A DNA stretch of 64,000 bases, taken from positions 74,477,597-74,541,596 of the forward strand of contig OZ035962.1 in the NCBI GenBank assembly GCA_964034945.1. The letters are read 5' to 3'. Of this stretch, positions 45,309 to 56,956 are shown piece by piece. The DNA is from Chrysopilus asiliformis. Lineage: Eukaryota > Arthropoda > Insecta > Diptera > Rhagionidae. Within the stretch, counting starts at the first letter, position 1. Each line of letters begins with the position of its first letter. The translations under genes were made by a program, and so were the position numbers. The notes beneath the pieces were generated by a model that was not told the DNA's origin, made no database searches, and saw only the letters and a program-made list of their open reading frames with translations.

Positions 45309-45876
45309 TTTTATACCCGTATGGTGAAACCAAAGGGTATATTAACTTTGCCTTACCGTTTGTAACGCCAAGATCCCGTCATCGCACAAAAAAATGAATT
45401 ACACCAGTGTGTTTAGAATGATAAAAAAAGTTGAATTTAGCATGTCCGTCCGTCTGTCCGTCCGTCCGTCTGTCCGTCTGTCTGTCTGTCTGTGGCGCGG
45501 ATTGCGGGCGCACGGATTGAGCTAGAGACTTGAAATTTTGCGCAGATCCGTTTTTCGTAAAATGCGAGGCTAAGTTCGTTAATGGGCAAAAATGGACCAT
45601 TAAGGGGGGTACCCCCCATACGAACGAAATCGTTTTTTGTGGATATCTCAAAAACGGTGCATCTTATCAAAAAAGTCCAAGAACAAAAGTTATTTAGGAT
45701 ATGATTCTACATAAAACTCCCATACATCAAAATCCGATTGGAATAAATTTAAAAAAATCTTATTGGAAAGTTTGACTTCAAAGTGGAATTCTGGTAGAAC
45801 TGTTCGAATTTTGATACGAATATCACCATACGGGTCTCCAATGATTGCCAGATTGGCAATTATAGCTTTTGTTATG
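45309..45876 (+). mobile_element. DINE-1/mini-me-like element inside gag
   Basis: Full-length copy: TATACCCGTATGGTG start, (GTCY)n core 45,444-45,490, 'gtggcgcggattgcgggcgc', hairpin and TTTGTTATG end. CX2CX4HX4C spacing in gag fixes the uninterrupted sequence: five Ts at the site against eight now, so insertion was within a T run with at most a few T of ambiguity. Confidence 0.95.
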
Positions 45877-45879
45877 TTT

Positions 45880-47705
45880 CTAATTGTAAGTACCAAAATT
45901 TTAACTGTAACAAATGCGGAATGAAAGGACATTTGAAGAAAATCTGCAAAAATAAAACTACGAACAATTTCAAAAATGTAAATGTAAAACAAAATTTTAT
46001 TGCTTGTGAAGGAATAGAGGAGAAATTGTTTATGGTTCAAGCGAGTGAAAATTGTATAGATCCAGTTACAGTGCAAATAACAATTAATAGAAATTCTTGT
46101 ACTGCCGAGTTAGATAGTGGCGCCGCAATTTCTTGCATGAGTCACGAATATTACAAAAGATATTTCAAAAACGTTAAGTTACACGCGATTAATATAAATT
46201 TGTTAAATTACAATGGATCTAAAATTTGTCCAGTAGGTAAATGTAAATTACGGGTAACATTCAAGAATAAATCACATGACTTGACTTTTTATGTCATTGA
46301 ATGTCGAAATATACCTCTTCTAGGTAAAGATTTCATGAAATTATTCGATATTACATTTAATATTAAAAATCTGTCGTATGAAACAAGCGTGGATAAATTA
46401 GTAAAACAGTTTCCAGGTGTTTTTAATGATGGTCTCGGTAAATTTACAAAAGGCAAAGCAAGGCTTTTAATTTTGGAAGATGCTAAGCGAAAATTTTTTG
46501 CTCCGAGAACAATTCCGTTTAGTATTAAAGAAAAAGTTGAGGCAGAATTAGAAAGACTTCTGTCAACCGGGATAATTAAGAAAGTAGATTTTTCAGAATG
46601 GGCTACACCGATAGTGCCAGTTCTTAAGCCCGACGGATCAGTGAGATTGTGTGGTGATTTCAAAATCACAATAAATCCAGTTTTAAAGGTAGAACGATAT
46701 GTTATTCCCCGTATAGAAGATTTGTTTGTACAAGTATCAGGGGGGGTCTTGTTTTCAAAGTTGGACCTGGCAGCTGCATATCAGCAAATAGAACTGGAGG
46801 AGAGTAGTCAAATTTATACTACTATAGCGACACATAAAGGTTTATTTAAATATTCCCGATTACCCTTTGGAATTAAGTCTTGTCCCTTAATATTTCAGAA
46901 GAAAATTGAAGCAGTACTTCTGGGTATAGAAGGCGTAGTTGTATTTCAAGACGATATTCTAGTTTCAGGGCGAAACATTAAAGAACATATGTCTAGATTA
47001 GTACAAGTCCTAAAAAGGTTAGAAGAATCCGGTCTAACGGTGAAAATTTCCAAGTGCGAATTCTTTAAGGATAGTGTAGAATATTTGGGGTTTATAATAG
47101 ATAAGGATGGACTGCGATCATCGCTAAAGAAAACATCTGCAATTTCCAAAATGAATTCACCAACTTGTGTATCCGAGTTAAAATCTTTCTTAGGCGCGAT
47201 TAACTATTATAGGAAGTTTATGCCTAATCTTTCAACCGAGTTACATCCGCTCTACAAATTGTTAAAGAGAGATGTTTCTTGGGTATGGAGTGAAGAATGT
47301 CAAAGATCATTCGATTTTGTCAAAAATAATTTAGTGTCGGTAGGAGTATTAGTACATTATGATGTAAACAAACCTTTACAATTGGAAGTTGATGCAAGCT
47401 CATATAGTTTAGGTGCTGTGCTTAGCCATGTTATAAATGGTCAAAGTAAACCTATTGCATATGCTTCCCGGACGTTAGATGTTGCTGAGCAAAGATATAG
47501 TCAAATAGAAAAGGAATCTCTAGCTATATATTGGGGCGTTAAGTATTTTCATCAGTATACCTATGGGAGACAGTTTATTTTGTGTACGGATAGTAAACCT
47601 TTAACCGCCATTTTTGGTGAAAAGTCTGGTATCCCTCAAATGGCAGCGAATCGCCTTCAGCGATATGCCTTAGCACTTAGTGCTTACAGCTTCGACATTA
47701 AATAA
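45880..47705 (+). pseudogene. gypsy protease, reverse transcriptase, RNase H
   Basis: One long frame after the insert: second zinc knuckle (45,917-45,950), aspartic protease LDSGAAISCMS (about 46,111), RT with LDLAAAYQQIELEE, LPFGIKSCPLIFQ and the catalytic box VVFQDDILV (46,937), YLGFII, then RNase H (LEVDASSYSLGAVLSH, EKESLAIYWGVKYFHQY, CTDSKPL). It shares the gag frame numbering, suggesting a fused gag-pol as in some lineages (Mag-like), not proven. The frame ends at a TAA (47,703-47,705) inside what should continue to integrase. The RT box has FQDD instead of the commoner YVDD/FLDD. Confidence 0.95.
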
Positions 47706-49218
47706 GTCAAGAGTTCAGAAAACAATGCCGATTTTCTATCTCGTTTACCATTGCGAGATGTAGACCAGCTTTCACCTACTAGAGAATGTGAAATTGGTGC
47801 AACGCATTTGAATTATGTTATTCAAGAATAGCAAGTCGCATTGGATGCGTTGGCCATAGCTCAAAAGACAGAAACAGATGAAGAGCTACAACTATTGAAA
47901 AACTATATTGAGAAAGGTTGGCCTAATAGCTTAAATAAAATAAATGAACAAGTTAAATATTGGTTTTCCATTCGAAATGAGTTAAGTGTAGAAAAAGGTT
48001 GTATATTATGGGGATATCGTTTAATAATTCCTAGTTGCTTGCGAGCTCAAGTCTTAAAATTGCTTCATGAATCCCATTTCGGGATAGTTAAGATGAAGGC
48101 TACTGCAAGATGTTACATTTTTTGGCCGAGGATCAATAAAGATATTGAGAACTTAGCAAAGTCTTGCAGTGTATGCATGAAAAAAAAAACCCGATCCACC
48201 AAAAACTACGTTAAATCCGTGGCGAATTGAGGATAGTCCTTGGAATCGGATACACATAGATTTTTTTGGTCCATTCAAAACCAAGATGTTCTTTATTTGC
48301 GTAGATAGTTTTACGAAATGGATTGAAGTTTTCGAAGTCCGTAAAGCCGATTCGTATAATACGTTATGCAAACTTCGCGAAATTATAAGTCGTTTTGGAA
48401 TACCGAAAACAATAGTTTCGGATAACGGAACAGTGTTTCATTCGCGGGATTTTCAAAAATTTGTTGTGCAAAATGGAATACAGCACATAACCAGTCCGCC
48501 ATATCACCCGCAATCCAACGGGTTGGCAGAAAATGCTGTTAAGAGCGCAAAGATGGCACTTTCGAAAATTCTCTCTGAATCAAATGACCTTCCAAATGCA
48601 ATTTCCAAGTTTTTGTTTGCATATCGTACAACGCCACAATCCACAACAGCTAAGAGTCCTGCCGAATTAATGTTCAATAGAAATATACGTACAAAATTAG
48701 ATATTCTTCATCCTAAGGAAGTGGGGAGAGAAGTAGAGAAAAATGTTAAAGCTAAAATAGTTGAGGAACAAAATAGACAAAAGCGTAATTACCGGGGTAT
48801 TAAGAAAAAACCATTCCAGGTTGGAGAGTTTGTATGGGTTAGAACATATCCAAAAAAGGGTTGGGTCAAGGCTGTAATTGCACAAAAATTAAATGCAATC
48901 ACATATCTTGTTAAAGTGGAAAATCAAGACGAAATGTGGAAAAGACACTTAGATCAGATGAGACCAAGATTACCGGGCAATGTAAATGAAATTTGTTCTT
49001 TAGATGATTTTGAGACTTTAGGGTACAGGCGAAGTTCTGAATCTACTAGCCAAAAGCCGATATTCGAAACAGGGAATAACAGTAGAGAAGAAAATACAGA
49101 ATCAGATTCAAGTATCGAAAATAATGAAGATTTTGAAAGCCTTTCCGATTCTCTCTCAACTTCATCTACCGATAATCAAAACAACTGGAAAGAACGTTTA
49201 AGACCACGTCAATCATAA
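47706..49218 (+). pseudogene. gypsy integrase region with stop and frameshift
   Basis: Continues pol. A TAG at 47,829 follows the first stop by 126 bp. Then comes the HHCC finger (LLHESHFGIVKMKATARCYI, SCSVC; 48,061-48,180), and a one-base expansion of an A run at 48,180-48,189 shifts the frame. Integrase core in the new frame: first Asp in HIDFFGP (48,255), second in IVSDNGT (48,413), Glu in GLAENAVK (48,520). The C-terminal part has GEFVWVRTYPKKGWVKAVI and ends in a serine/glutamate-rich tail. No env follows. Confidence 0.95.
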
Positions 49219-49262
49219 ACAAATAATTTGAGTATTACATTACTAAATCATGAATTCTTTAG

Positions 49263-49278
49263 TTTAAGAGGGGAGCAT
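49263..49278 (+). other. polypurine tract
   Basis: 'aagaggggagcat' directly before the 3' LTR, expected for plus-strand priming. Confidence 0.8.
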
Positions 49279-49452
49279 TGTAATGTACCGCCATCAGGCA
49301 ATACCGCGCAACCAGCGCCGCGTAGTGTTTGAACCAATGAATTACTCCTCCTTCTTGTTCGATATCCCGCACGAAGCGGACGTGTTATTACTTTTACTTT
49401 TAAATAAACATATTGTATAAGAAGTCTGCATTATTTATTACAATACATCACA
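49279..49452 (+). repeat. 3' LTR of gypsy element
   Basis: 174 bp, differing from the 5' LTR at two positions near its end (attatt for attact; caatac for caattc). Confidence 0.95.
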
Positions 49453-49785
49453 CTTTCCAATAAGATTTTTTAAAATTTATTCCAATCGGATTTTGATGTA
49501 TGGAAATGTTTGCCCATTAACGAACTTAGCATTGAATTTTACGAAAAACGAATCTGCGTAAAATTTCAAGTCTCTAGCTCAATCCGTGCGCCCGTAATCC
49601 GCGCCACAGACGGACGGACATACGGACAGACGGACAGACGGACAGACGGACGGACGGAAGGACATGCAAAAATTAATTATTTTTATCATTCTAAACAACA
49701 CACTGGTATAATTCATTTTTGTGTGTGATATCGGGATGTTGGCGTTACAAACGGCAAGGCAAATCTAATTTAACTTTTTTGGTTC

Positions 49786-50029
49786 AGAAATTCAGTTTTG
49801 ATTTAGGAATTCAATTTTTGTTTAAAAGTTCCACTTTTTTGATTAAATATTCAACTTAAAAATTGAACTTGTTTGGTTTAAAAATTTAATCTTTAGATAT
49901 GAAAATTTAAACTATATGGTTGAAAAAGCTTCGTGATTTTAAGAAATTTTAAGAATGTAAGCCTAAAAAGTTTAAAACAGTGTACAAAGCCTTTAACCAT
50001 CGTTACAAAGCCTTTAAAAGTCGCACAAA
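49786..50029. other. AT-rich 'aattcaa' repeat region
   Basis: Continues the motif-rich region seen at 43,906-44,236. Confidence 0.45.
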
Positions 50030-50418
50030 AATCATAATGTTAGATTTTCAAAATTCGAAACAGAAGGTCCTGTAAAGATAACGCAAATATCCTGTTTCCC
50101 GTTTTTGTCCGGAAAAATCGGCATAAGGGGGTTTTTGGGGTTGCTGATCACGAATCCGGTATTAGATTTTCAAAATTCGAAACGGAAGGTCCTGTAAGGA
50201 TAACGTAAATATCCTTTTTCCCGTTTTCCCCGGGAAAATTGGCATTATGGGGTTTCCGGGGTCACCGATCACGGATCCGGTGTTGGAGTTTCAAAATTTG
50301 AAACAGAAGGTCCTGTAATGATAACGTTTTTTCCCAAAAGTTTTTAAGTTATTTATGGTTTTTTGGCATTCTAAAATTTATACAAAAAACTTTAAGCTGG
50401 CAACGTAGGGTCTGCTAG
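50030..50418 (+). mobile_element. Helitron-like 3' region with tandem units
   Basis: About three units of roughly 120 bp starting 'aaacagaaggtcctgtaa' and containing 'gataacg', 'ttttccccgg' and 'ggggtttttggggt', then the same terminus as 4600-4820 ending ggtctgCTAG before T. No 5' end identified. Confidence 0.7.
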
Positions 50419-53224
50419 TATATGTATATAATAAGAAACCTAAATACTGTAAAATCGATTTATTAAAAAATCTGAAAACATATCAATATCTCCTACCGAA
50501 GGAACTTCACAAAATGAGTCTGACTTCGAAGTATCTGGTATTGAAACAGAAAGAAATTAAATAATCATGAATATTATATTAGTATGTATATACCCGTAAA
50601 AGATGAATGTTAATTATGTTTTAACACGAATTTTAGTTTCATGGAATCATCCTTCCAGTTCATTCATCTTAAAATGCGCGAATTAGCCACAATAACAATA
50701 TTAGCTGAGAGTATTAAACACCCGCTAGTCGGATGGGGTTTTAGGATTTTGTAGGCTCAATATAGGATTTATTACACAATGGTTTTAGTGGGAAAATGAT
50801 TCATAGTCCCGAGATGATGAAGAGGATACTCATTGCCGTATCCGGCCATTCTGCCCCAAATATCATGAATTATGAAAATTGCATGAAGCGTTATACGCCA
50901 TGTACAATCAGGTAATCATGGCATTGAATACAATATACATACATATATACAAATATTGCCAATAGGGAATTTAATCTGCAACAACAATTATGCTATTATT
51001 TGACAATGTTTCCGACTGGAACGAGAAAGCTTAATAGAACGATTGCAATTATCGTCCATTTGAGTGATAGTTAAATAAATAGAAAATAGATTTGAATTAA
51101 TACAACGAATAGGTTAAATTTTCTCTTTTCATATTGTATTTATTCATGGATCTCATAATATGATTATGATTAATATCTGTTATGTCAAACACAAACGATA
51201 TTCTATTTCTTTGATCAAGTTTTGGTGGAAATTTATTTAATATACATTTCGAATTATTAACTATTTATTTCATATATTATAGTTATTCGTAATATTAATT
51301 ACAATCTGATATTCTTGTAAAATGTCAATTAAAGTTTCCTTATTGGCAATTATTTGAAAATTCCTTTTAATTTTGTTGAAATTACCATGAACAAAAAGCT
51401 CTTTTCTCGTACATATAATGGAAATTCCACAAATATTGTTAAAATACTAAACACACTACAATGGTTTAGTCGGTAATTCTGACAGTTAGGGATTAATCGC
51501 AGATTTAAATTTTTTTCCAAATAATTTTTCTTTGCGAGTTTTGGTAATCGCAATTTTTCACAATAATATTGGTCAAATTTTCAAAATATTTAAAGCAGGA
51601 AGAGCTTCTTATTTCGACAGTTGGGGAATCTGACCCGCGATATTTTTCACATATCACGCAAAATAGAATTTGGTGAAAAATAAATTTCGCGAAAACCTCT
51701 TTATAACCACTCCTATTGCCTGCCACATTCCCCTAAAGCCTTGTCTCGATTAGACATAAATTGATTTTTTTTTCATGGCTTTTAGGATTTTTTTAAAAAT
51801 CACGTTTAAAATTCTGTTGAAAAAAGTAACTTTTAGATTTTCAACAATTTTTCCAGGATATAAGTTTTCCTCTACACCGGCAACGAGTTGGGACGATAGA
51901 AAAATAGCATATTTATAATAACTAAGACTATATAATATTTGTAGTATGTCCTTCTTCATGGAAACAGAAAAAATAAGGTATTTTCATTTCTAAAAATACT
52001 TTATGCAAAATAGCACTAGATACAGAATTATTACAGTAATTTATGCAATGCAATGGTACGCGTCAGATGCAGTTACAAGACACGATTTGTACTTAAAATT
52101 CATTTCGGAATGAAATTCATAGAAATCTTGTCCGCTAACAATTAATTATTTTCGTAGAGTCATTACGATTTTATTAGATATTCAAAAGCATTCAAAAGTT
52201 CGCTCTTTCGTTCACAAACATAAACAAGAAAAGTTATAAATTACTTATGCGTAATAATATTTCCACCCAACCACTCATTTAATGGTACAATGCCTTCGAC
52301 CATTACCTCCCATTATTCATCTTTTTGCTTCCGTTTCCCATCTATCTCTTGAAGAAAACTTTCAGCAATTTCTGTTTAATTAATTTAAAATCTGGTGGGT
52401 CAAAGTTAGACGAACGATGCTTAAAATTAGAAACATTCAGCAAATTAAATTCGTTTCGTCTTTTTGGAATTTGTTTCCTCCAGTTTAAATTAGGATACAA
52501 TTAAACGTTTGCGCAAACATGTTAAAATGTTAAACTAGACTTAACTTTAACGAAATATAAATTATAAAATCAAAATTATGCTAATTGTTGGAATGTATAC
52601 GTTTTAACTTTAGGTTCATACATTTTCAGGTAACGGAGAGAATGCGTTATATAGAATATAATTTCGCATATTATAAAAGCATGTAACTTTTGTTTTGACT
52701 AGCGGTTATATCTATGAAATATTGGATTATAACGTACACAGTTTTAACAACAAAAAAAGATTTATGCAGTAATACGAATTAAGCGTCTGACCAGCGATGC
52801 CAGATTTGACAATTTAACATCATTTTTACGTTTTTTCGACCCTTAGGACGATGAACGAATTTCGAGTTCAATTTGTGTGAATTTGACGATTTTCGAATTT
52901 TTCTTGACGATTTTCGATGTGGAATAAAAAATATACTTGTTTATGTATAAAATAAATACCATTTGGAGCAAAATTTCTTGTTTAACTTTTCAAAGAATTG
53001 CTCTGAAATGGCAACACTTCATGTGTTTGCTTGAACTTCCGTGATCAAACAAAACTATAGTCCTAATGCGTATCACTGACGTGTGCGAAATACGAAATGT
53101 CATCGAAAATTGTTACCAAATGGAAAGTTTTTCCCTGGTAACTACATCGAGATGTCATTAAAAAAGCCATTTTGTTAAGTTACCGTAGCAATTGCGAAGA
53201 AAACTGAAGGTCTTATAGATTCTT
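50419..53224. other. AT-rich region, no confirmed gene
   Basis: One short frame ending at 50,562 (discussed as a finding) looks protein-like. Otherwise no domain, RNA gene or element end was found over 2.8 kb. Confidence 0.45.
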
Positions 53225-55790
53225 GCTATAAAACAATGGTAATGATTGGTTGGTTGGTTTGATAGGAGGGGGGCTCACAAGGGAACCCCACGCACGTAGG
53301 CCTCAAGTTGGGCCCATTGTACACCTCCGATGTCTCTCGCTGGAGCAGATTGAGCTCAAGTACGGTTGTTTAGCCATCCCACCAGTGCTATATATCTCCG
53401 AATCGGCTTCCAGCCCTGAGTTCCTGCCTCATGGAGTTCCTCTAGAAAGGGATGGCCGAAGCATTTGACGCGAGTACGGGTTAAGGCTGGACAGTGACAC
53501 AAGAAATGCTCCACCGTTTCCTACTCTTCTCCGCAGGCCCTGCATTGTGGATTATCCACCAGCCTCATCTTGAAGGCGTGATCCTTCAGGACGGAGTGCA
53601 CAGTTAGAATCCAAGTCGTTAGACGAAGGGGATTCCGTTCCAGATTTAAGAGGCACTTAGTAAGGTTTGCATTTAAGCCACCCCATAATTCCTTTGTTGT
53701 AGTGCCGATCTGGCACATGGACCAAAGTTGTTGGTTCTCCTGATCCATTGTTGCAGTTTGAGGGTTTGAATCGGAAACCCAACAGCAATGGGTTGACTGT
53801 CCGTGTCCATACATGTACCCTTACAAGCAAGTTCATCTGCCTTCTCATTTCCAGGAATATTACTATGCCCAGGAACCCAAACCATTTTAAAGTGGTTGGT
53901 TTCGGAGAGTCTCTTTAGGTCTTCCTTACATGACTGCACAATCTCAGATTTGGCAGTGTGTGAAGAAATCGCTTTGATGGCTGCTTGACTGTCTGAGCAG
54001 ATGCAGATATCCTTTTCAATCACTGCAAATTCCAACAGAAGCAGACCCGCTTTTTTGATTGCCATTACTTCGGCTTGAAAGAACGTAGCATGGTTGTCTA
54101 ATTTAAACGATCGCTCCACTCCGAGCTCCTCGCAGTACAGTCCAGCGCCAGTCAGGTTATCCATCTTGGAACCGTCTGTATATACCGTTATGTCCGCTTC
54201 CGGTGGTATGACAACTCCTGTCTCCCACTTGCCCCGGAGATCAATGCTCTTGCAAACATTGTGGCCTCCAGGTAGGACTCCGGCTGCAAGTCGCTTTCTA
54301 AAGATAGAGCGGGTACTTTAGACTTTACGAAATCGATAATGGACTCATGTGGAACTCCCTGTCCCGCATGAGTCCAAGTTCCGGCGAGGTATAGCCTTAT
54401 GGCCGCCCTCGCCGCCATATGTTTAACGTGCAGCTCGAGGTAGATTCAAGATACCCTCCATTGACCTTGTAGAGGTGGATCTTAAAGCGCCAAATGTGCT
54501 CAAACAGCACTGTCGCTGCACTCTTTCCAGTATTTTCCGCTTTGATGCCGCTTCCAGTGCCTTCCACAATACAAGAGAGCCATAGGTTAAAATCGGGCGG
54601 ATTACAACCGTATATAGCCATTTGACCATTTTTGGTTGCAGGCCCCAATTCCCTCCTATAGCCCTTTTGCACATTCCAAAGGCTCTATAAGCTCTGCTCG
54701 CCTTGTCTTCTAAATGAGGTGTCCAGGTGAGCCGTCTGCCCGGTATGACCCCCAAGTATTTGACCTTGTCTTTCAGTTCTAAACGGACGGAGCCAATCCT
54801 ATCCTTTCACAGATGTGATCCATGGCGTGCTGGAGGATAGCTGGGTATAAGCCATCCCTCCCCGGTGATTTGTATGGTCGAAATGAGTCTACCGCCCATT
54901 TGACCTTACTCGCTGTTATAAAAACTACGGAGCTAGCTGGTTGAACCCGAGCTTCCTCTACAAAAACCCCACCCTGGTCTCGCTCCGCAAAATATCCAGG
55001 GAAGTACTCTTCCATCAGGATCTCTAAAGACTCCCCACATGATCCAGCCCTGCTTCCATTGCTTGCAACAATGAGTTCAGGTTGTGTATGGGTTTTCGAT
55101 AGGAATTTCTTTAGTCTTACAGTCTCCCCGACGCTGTTAACGCTATCGCAAAATAAACGCCAAGAGTTCCTCTTAGCTCTGCGTATCTTTGCCTTATACT
55201 CCCGAAGAGCGGATTGGTATGTATCCCAGTCCTGCTCACGGTTGTGATTTTTGGCTTTGTTGTACAGTTTCCTTCTTCGCTTCTCCATGATCTCCCCAGT
55301 CAGCCAGGGGGTATTTGAGTCCCCCTTACGGTTTCTGAGAGGACATGAAGACTCGAAGGATGACTTTAGAATTTTCGTCAGTATCTCCGTCTCGTTGTCA
55401 ATGTCATCCCTGCTATTAAAGTTAGGGGCATTGACTCCCTTCAATTTTTGAGCTAGTACTTCTCCAAATAGCGCCCAGTTCGTTTTTGACGGGTTTCTAA
55501 ATTCGGGTGCTACTTTCTTTACTCTGCCTAGCTTGAAGCGAATGTATCTATGGTCGGACAGGCTAGCTTCGTCCGGAACTCGCCAGTCCTTAACCAGATT
55601 CACAGCGCTCCCACTAGCCAAGGTTATATCTAAAACTTCCCTATGGACGCGGGTTATGAACGTGGGCTCTACCCCGCGATTCAAAACATGTAGGTTAGTA
55701 CTTGATACATTATCAAAAAGTGACTTACCTCGATCGTTACAGTCTGAACTTCCCCAGCCTGTGTGGTGCGCGTTTGCATCGCAGCCGATT
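53225..55790 (-). pseudogene. non-LTR retrotransposon ORF2 (I/LOA-like), 5'-truncated, RT palm deleted
   Basis: Reading right to left: endonuclease C-terminal half (GCDANAHHTGWGS near 55,775; LDITLASG; SDHRYI near 55,555), a long linker, RT start FRPYKSPGRDGLYPAILQHA (about 54,880-54,820), then a jump near 54,775 to RT thumb (KYLGVIPGRRLTWTPHLED, TVVIRPILTYGSLV). The catalytic palm (YADD) is missing. RNase H follows: VYTDGSKMDN (54,180), CSDSQAAIKAI (54,000), VPGHSNIPGNEKADELA (53,880-53,830), and a C-terminal CxxC motif (PQCRACGEE, 53,550). Reading frames change at least four times. RNase H plus tail organisation fits I/LOA-type LINEs; the exact clade is not settled. The 3' end is near 53,225 (tcattaccattg on the minus strand). 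Confidence 0.9.
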
Positions 55791-56084
55791 CAAACTTCTC
55801 GATTTACTAAATTTACGAAGTCTAAATTTACTCGACAGAAGCCATGAATTCTGTCGAGTAAATTTAGACTTCGCCATATTGATTTCGGAAATGTCAAAAA
55901 AATATCATGGTTTATCAGTGATGAAATCTGAAATGCCATCAACTCGGACTCTGATTTAACAATCAAAAACTCATGGGATAAAAAAATCGCAAATAGAACC
56001 CGAGAAAACACAATATTTTTAAAATAGACGAGTTCTTAATTGGGCGCATTTTATTATTACGATTTTTGACGATTTTCGGATAGC
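55791..56084. other. LINE 5' flank
   Basis: Contains the perfect hairpin at 55,816-55,873; otherwise nothing identified. Confidence 0.45.
55816..55873. repeat. perfect 25-bp hairpin
   Basis: Arms 55,816-55,840 and 55,849-55,873 are fully complementary (cgaagtctaaatttactcga...), with an 8-base loop (gccatgaa). It sits about 25 bp from the truncated LINE end. Confidence 0.92.
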
Positions 56085-56347
56085 ATATCGTCGGCTAAAA
56101 GTGAAATTGTGCTAAGCCCATTTGGTATAATTTTCGAGAAGAGCAATGAAAACCTTTTTAAATCGTTTTAATTCTCTTTCAATAACACTGAATTTTCTTT
56201 AAATGAGAAAAATTGAGCTCAATTTTCTTTAAATGAGACTCTGTTTTCTTTAAATGAAAATTAAAATGATTTAACAAGGTTTTTATTGCTCTTTTGGAAA
56301 ATTTGGTATAATGGACTTAGCACAATTTCACTCTTAGCCGCCGATAT
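56085..56347. mobile_element. 263-bp palindromic MITE
   Basis: Inverted ends ATATCG(T/G)CGGCTAA(A/G)AG and 'tgaaattgtgctaag' continue into '(g/t)cccatttggtataattttc'. The interior repeats 'ttttctttaaatga' three times. No certain target duplication. Confidence 0.8.
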
Positions 56348-56732
56348 TGAGGTTTTTTGGGCACTTGGGTCTGGCAACACTGCGCTTGGGTCATAGAATT
56401 CGCTCATTTTTCGTCCGCTGTTCCATACTTGCAAAAGCTTTTAGGAGGTAGAATTTAAAAGGTGTTAATATTGGTCATAATTGCGTAAAATGCCCTGTCG
56501 GTATGGATAAAAATTTTAAGCATGTGAGAAGCTTAGTGAGCCAAAGACAGGGAAGGACTAATATTAAATCTATTTTTCACAAAAAAAAATCTGAAACATA
56601 GGTAAACATGTACTTAATAAAATGCAGAAGGACTGTAACGAAATAGTTTTATTAAAAAAGTTGCCAAAACAATAATTTACATGTACCTAAACTCTAAACG
56701 CGAAAATCTCAACTGTAAACGGCATATACATT
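56348..56732. other. spacer, nothing identified
   Basis: No gene or repeat recognised. Confidence 0.45.
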
Positions 56733-56953
56733 GGGCCTTACCAATGACCCGTGACTAACTTAGTAACAGCTTTTGGTGTGTGCGAAACGGGCTATTTGCT
56801 TGCTAATTCTAGTAAGTTTTCACAGATTTATCACAGGGAATTTAAAACTTTTCAATAAAAACTAGGATTTGAACCAAAATTAGCAAGCAAATAGCCCGTT
56901 TCGCACACACCAAAAGCTGTTACTAAGTTAGTCACGGGTCATTGGTAAGGCCC
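56733..56953. mobile_element. 221-bp palindromic MITE
   Basis: Arms of about 90 bp are almost perfectly complementary (GGGCCTTACCAATGACCCGT, 'tttggtgtgtgcgaaacggg'), with a short AT-rich loop. ATT flanks both sides (56,730-56,732 and 56,954-56,956), compatible with a 3-bp duplication. Confidence 0.88.
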
Positions 56954-56956
56954 ATT

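Larger units (their letters stand above)
44347..49452 (+). mobile_element. Ty3/gypsy LTR retrotransposon, 5.1 kb
   Basis: Two 174-bp LTRs (two mismatches), a 5-bp duplication CTTTC (44,342-44,346 and 49,453-49,457), a gag-pol region in the order gag, protease, RT, RNase H, integrase, and a polypurine tract before the 3' LTR. There is no env-like frame. High LTR identity implies a recent insertion, yet the coding region is dead: a DINE-like insert in gag, two stops and one frameshift. Confidence 0.96.
44237..49785 (-). mobile_element. DINE-1/mini-me-like element split by LTR retrotransposon
   Basis: Right part 44,237-44,346 (aacataacaaaagctataat, hairpin, subterminal repeat), left part 49,453-49,785 including the (GACG/GACA)n core at 49,610-49,662. 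The two parts join at 'aaactttc|caataag', the family consensus. Confidence 0.92.

Noticed and set aside
44547..49218. Gypsy element as an env-bearing endogenous retrovirus
   Set aside because: After integrase there is only a short Ser/Glu-rich tail and the polypurine tract; no env-like frame or membrane segment.
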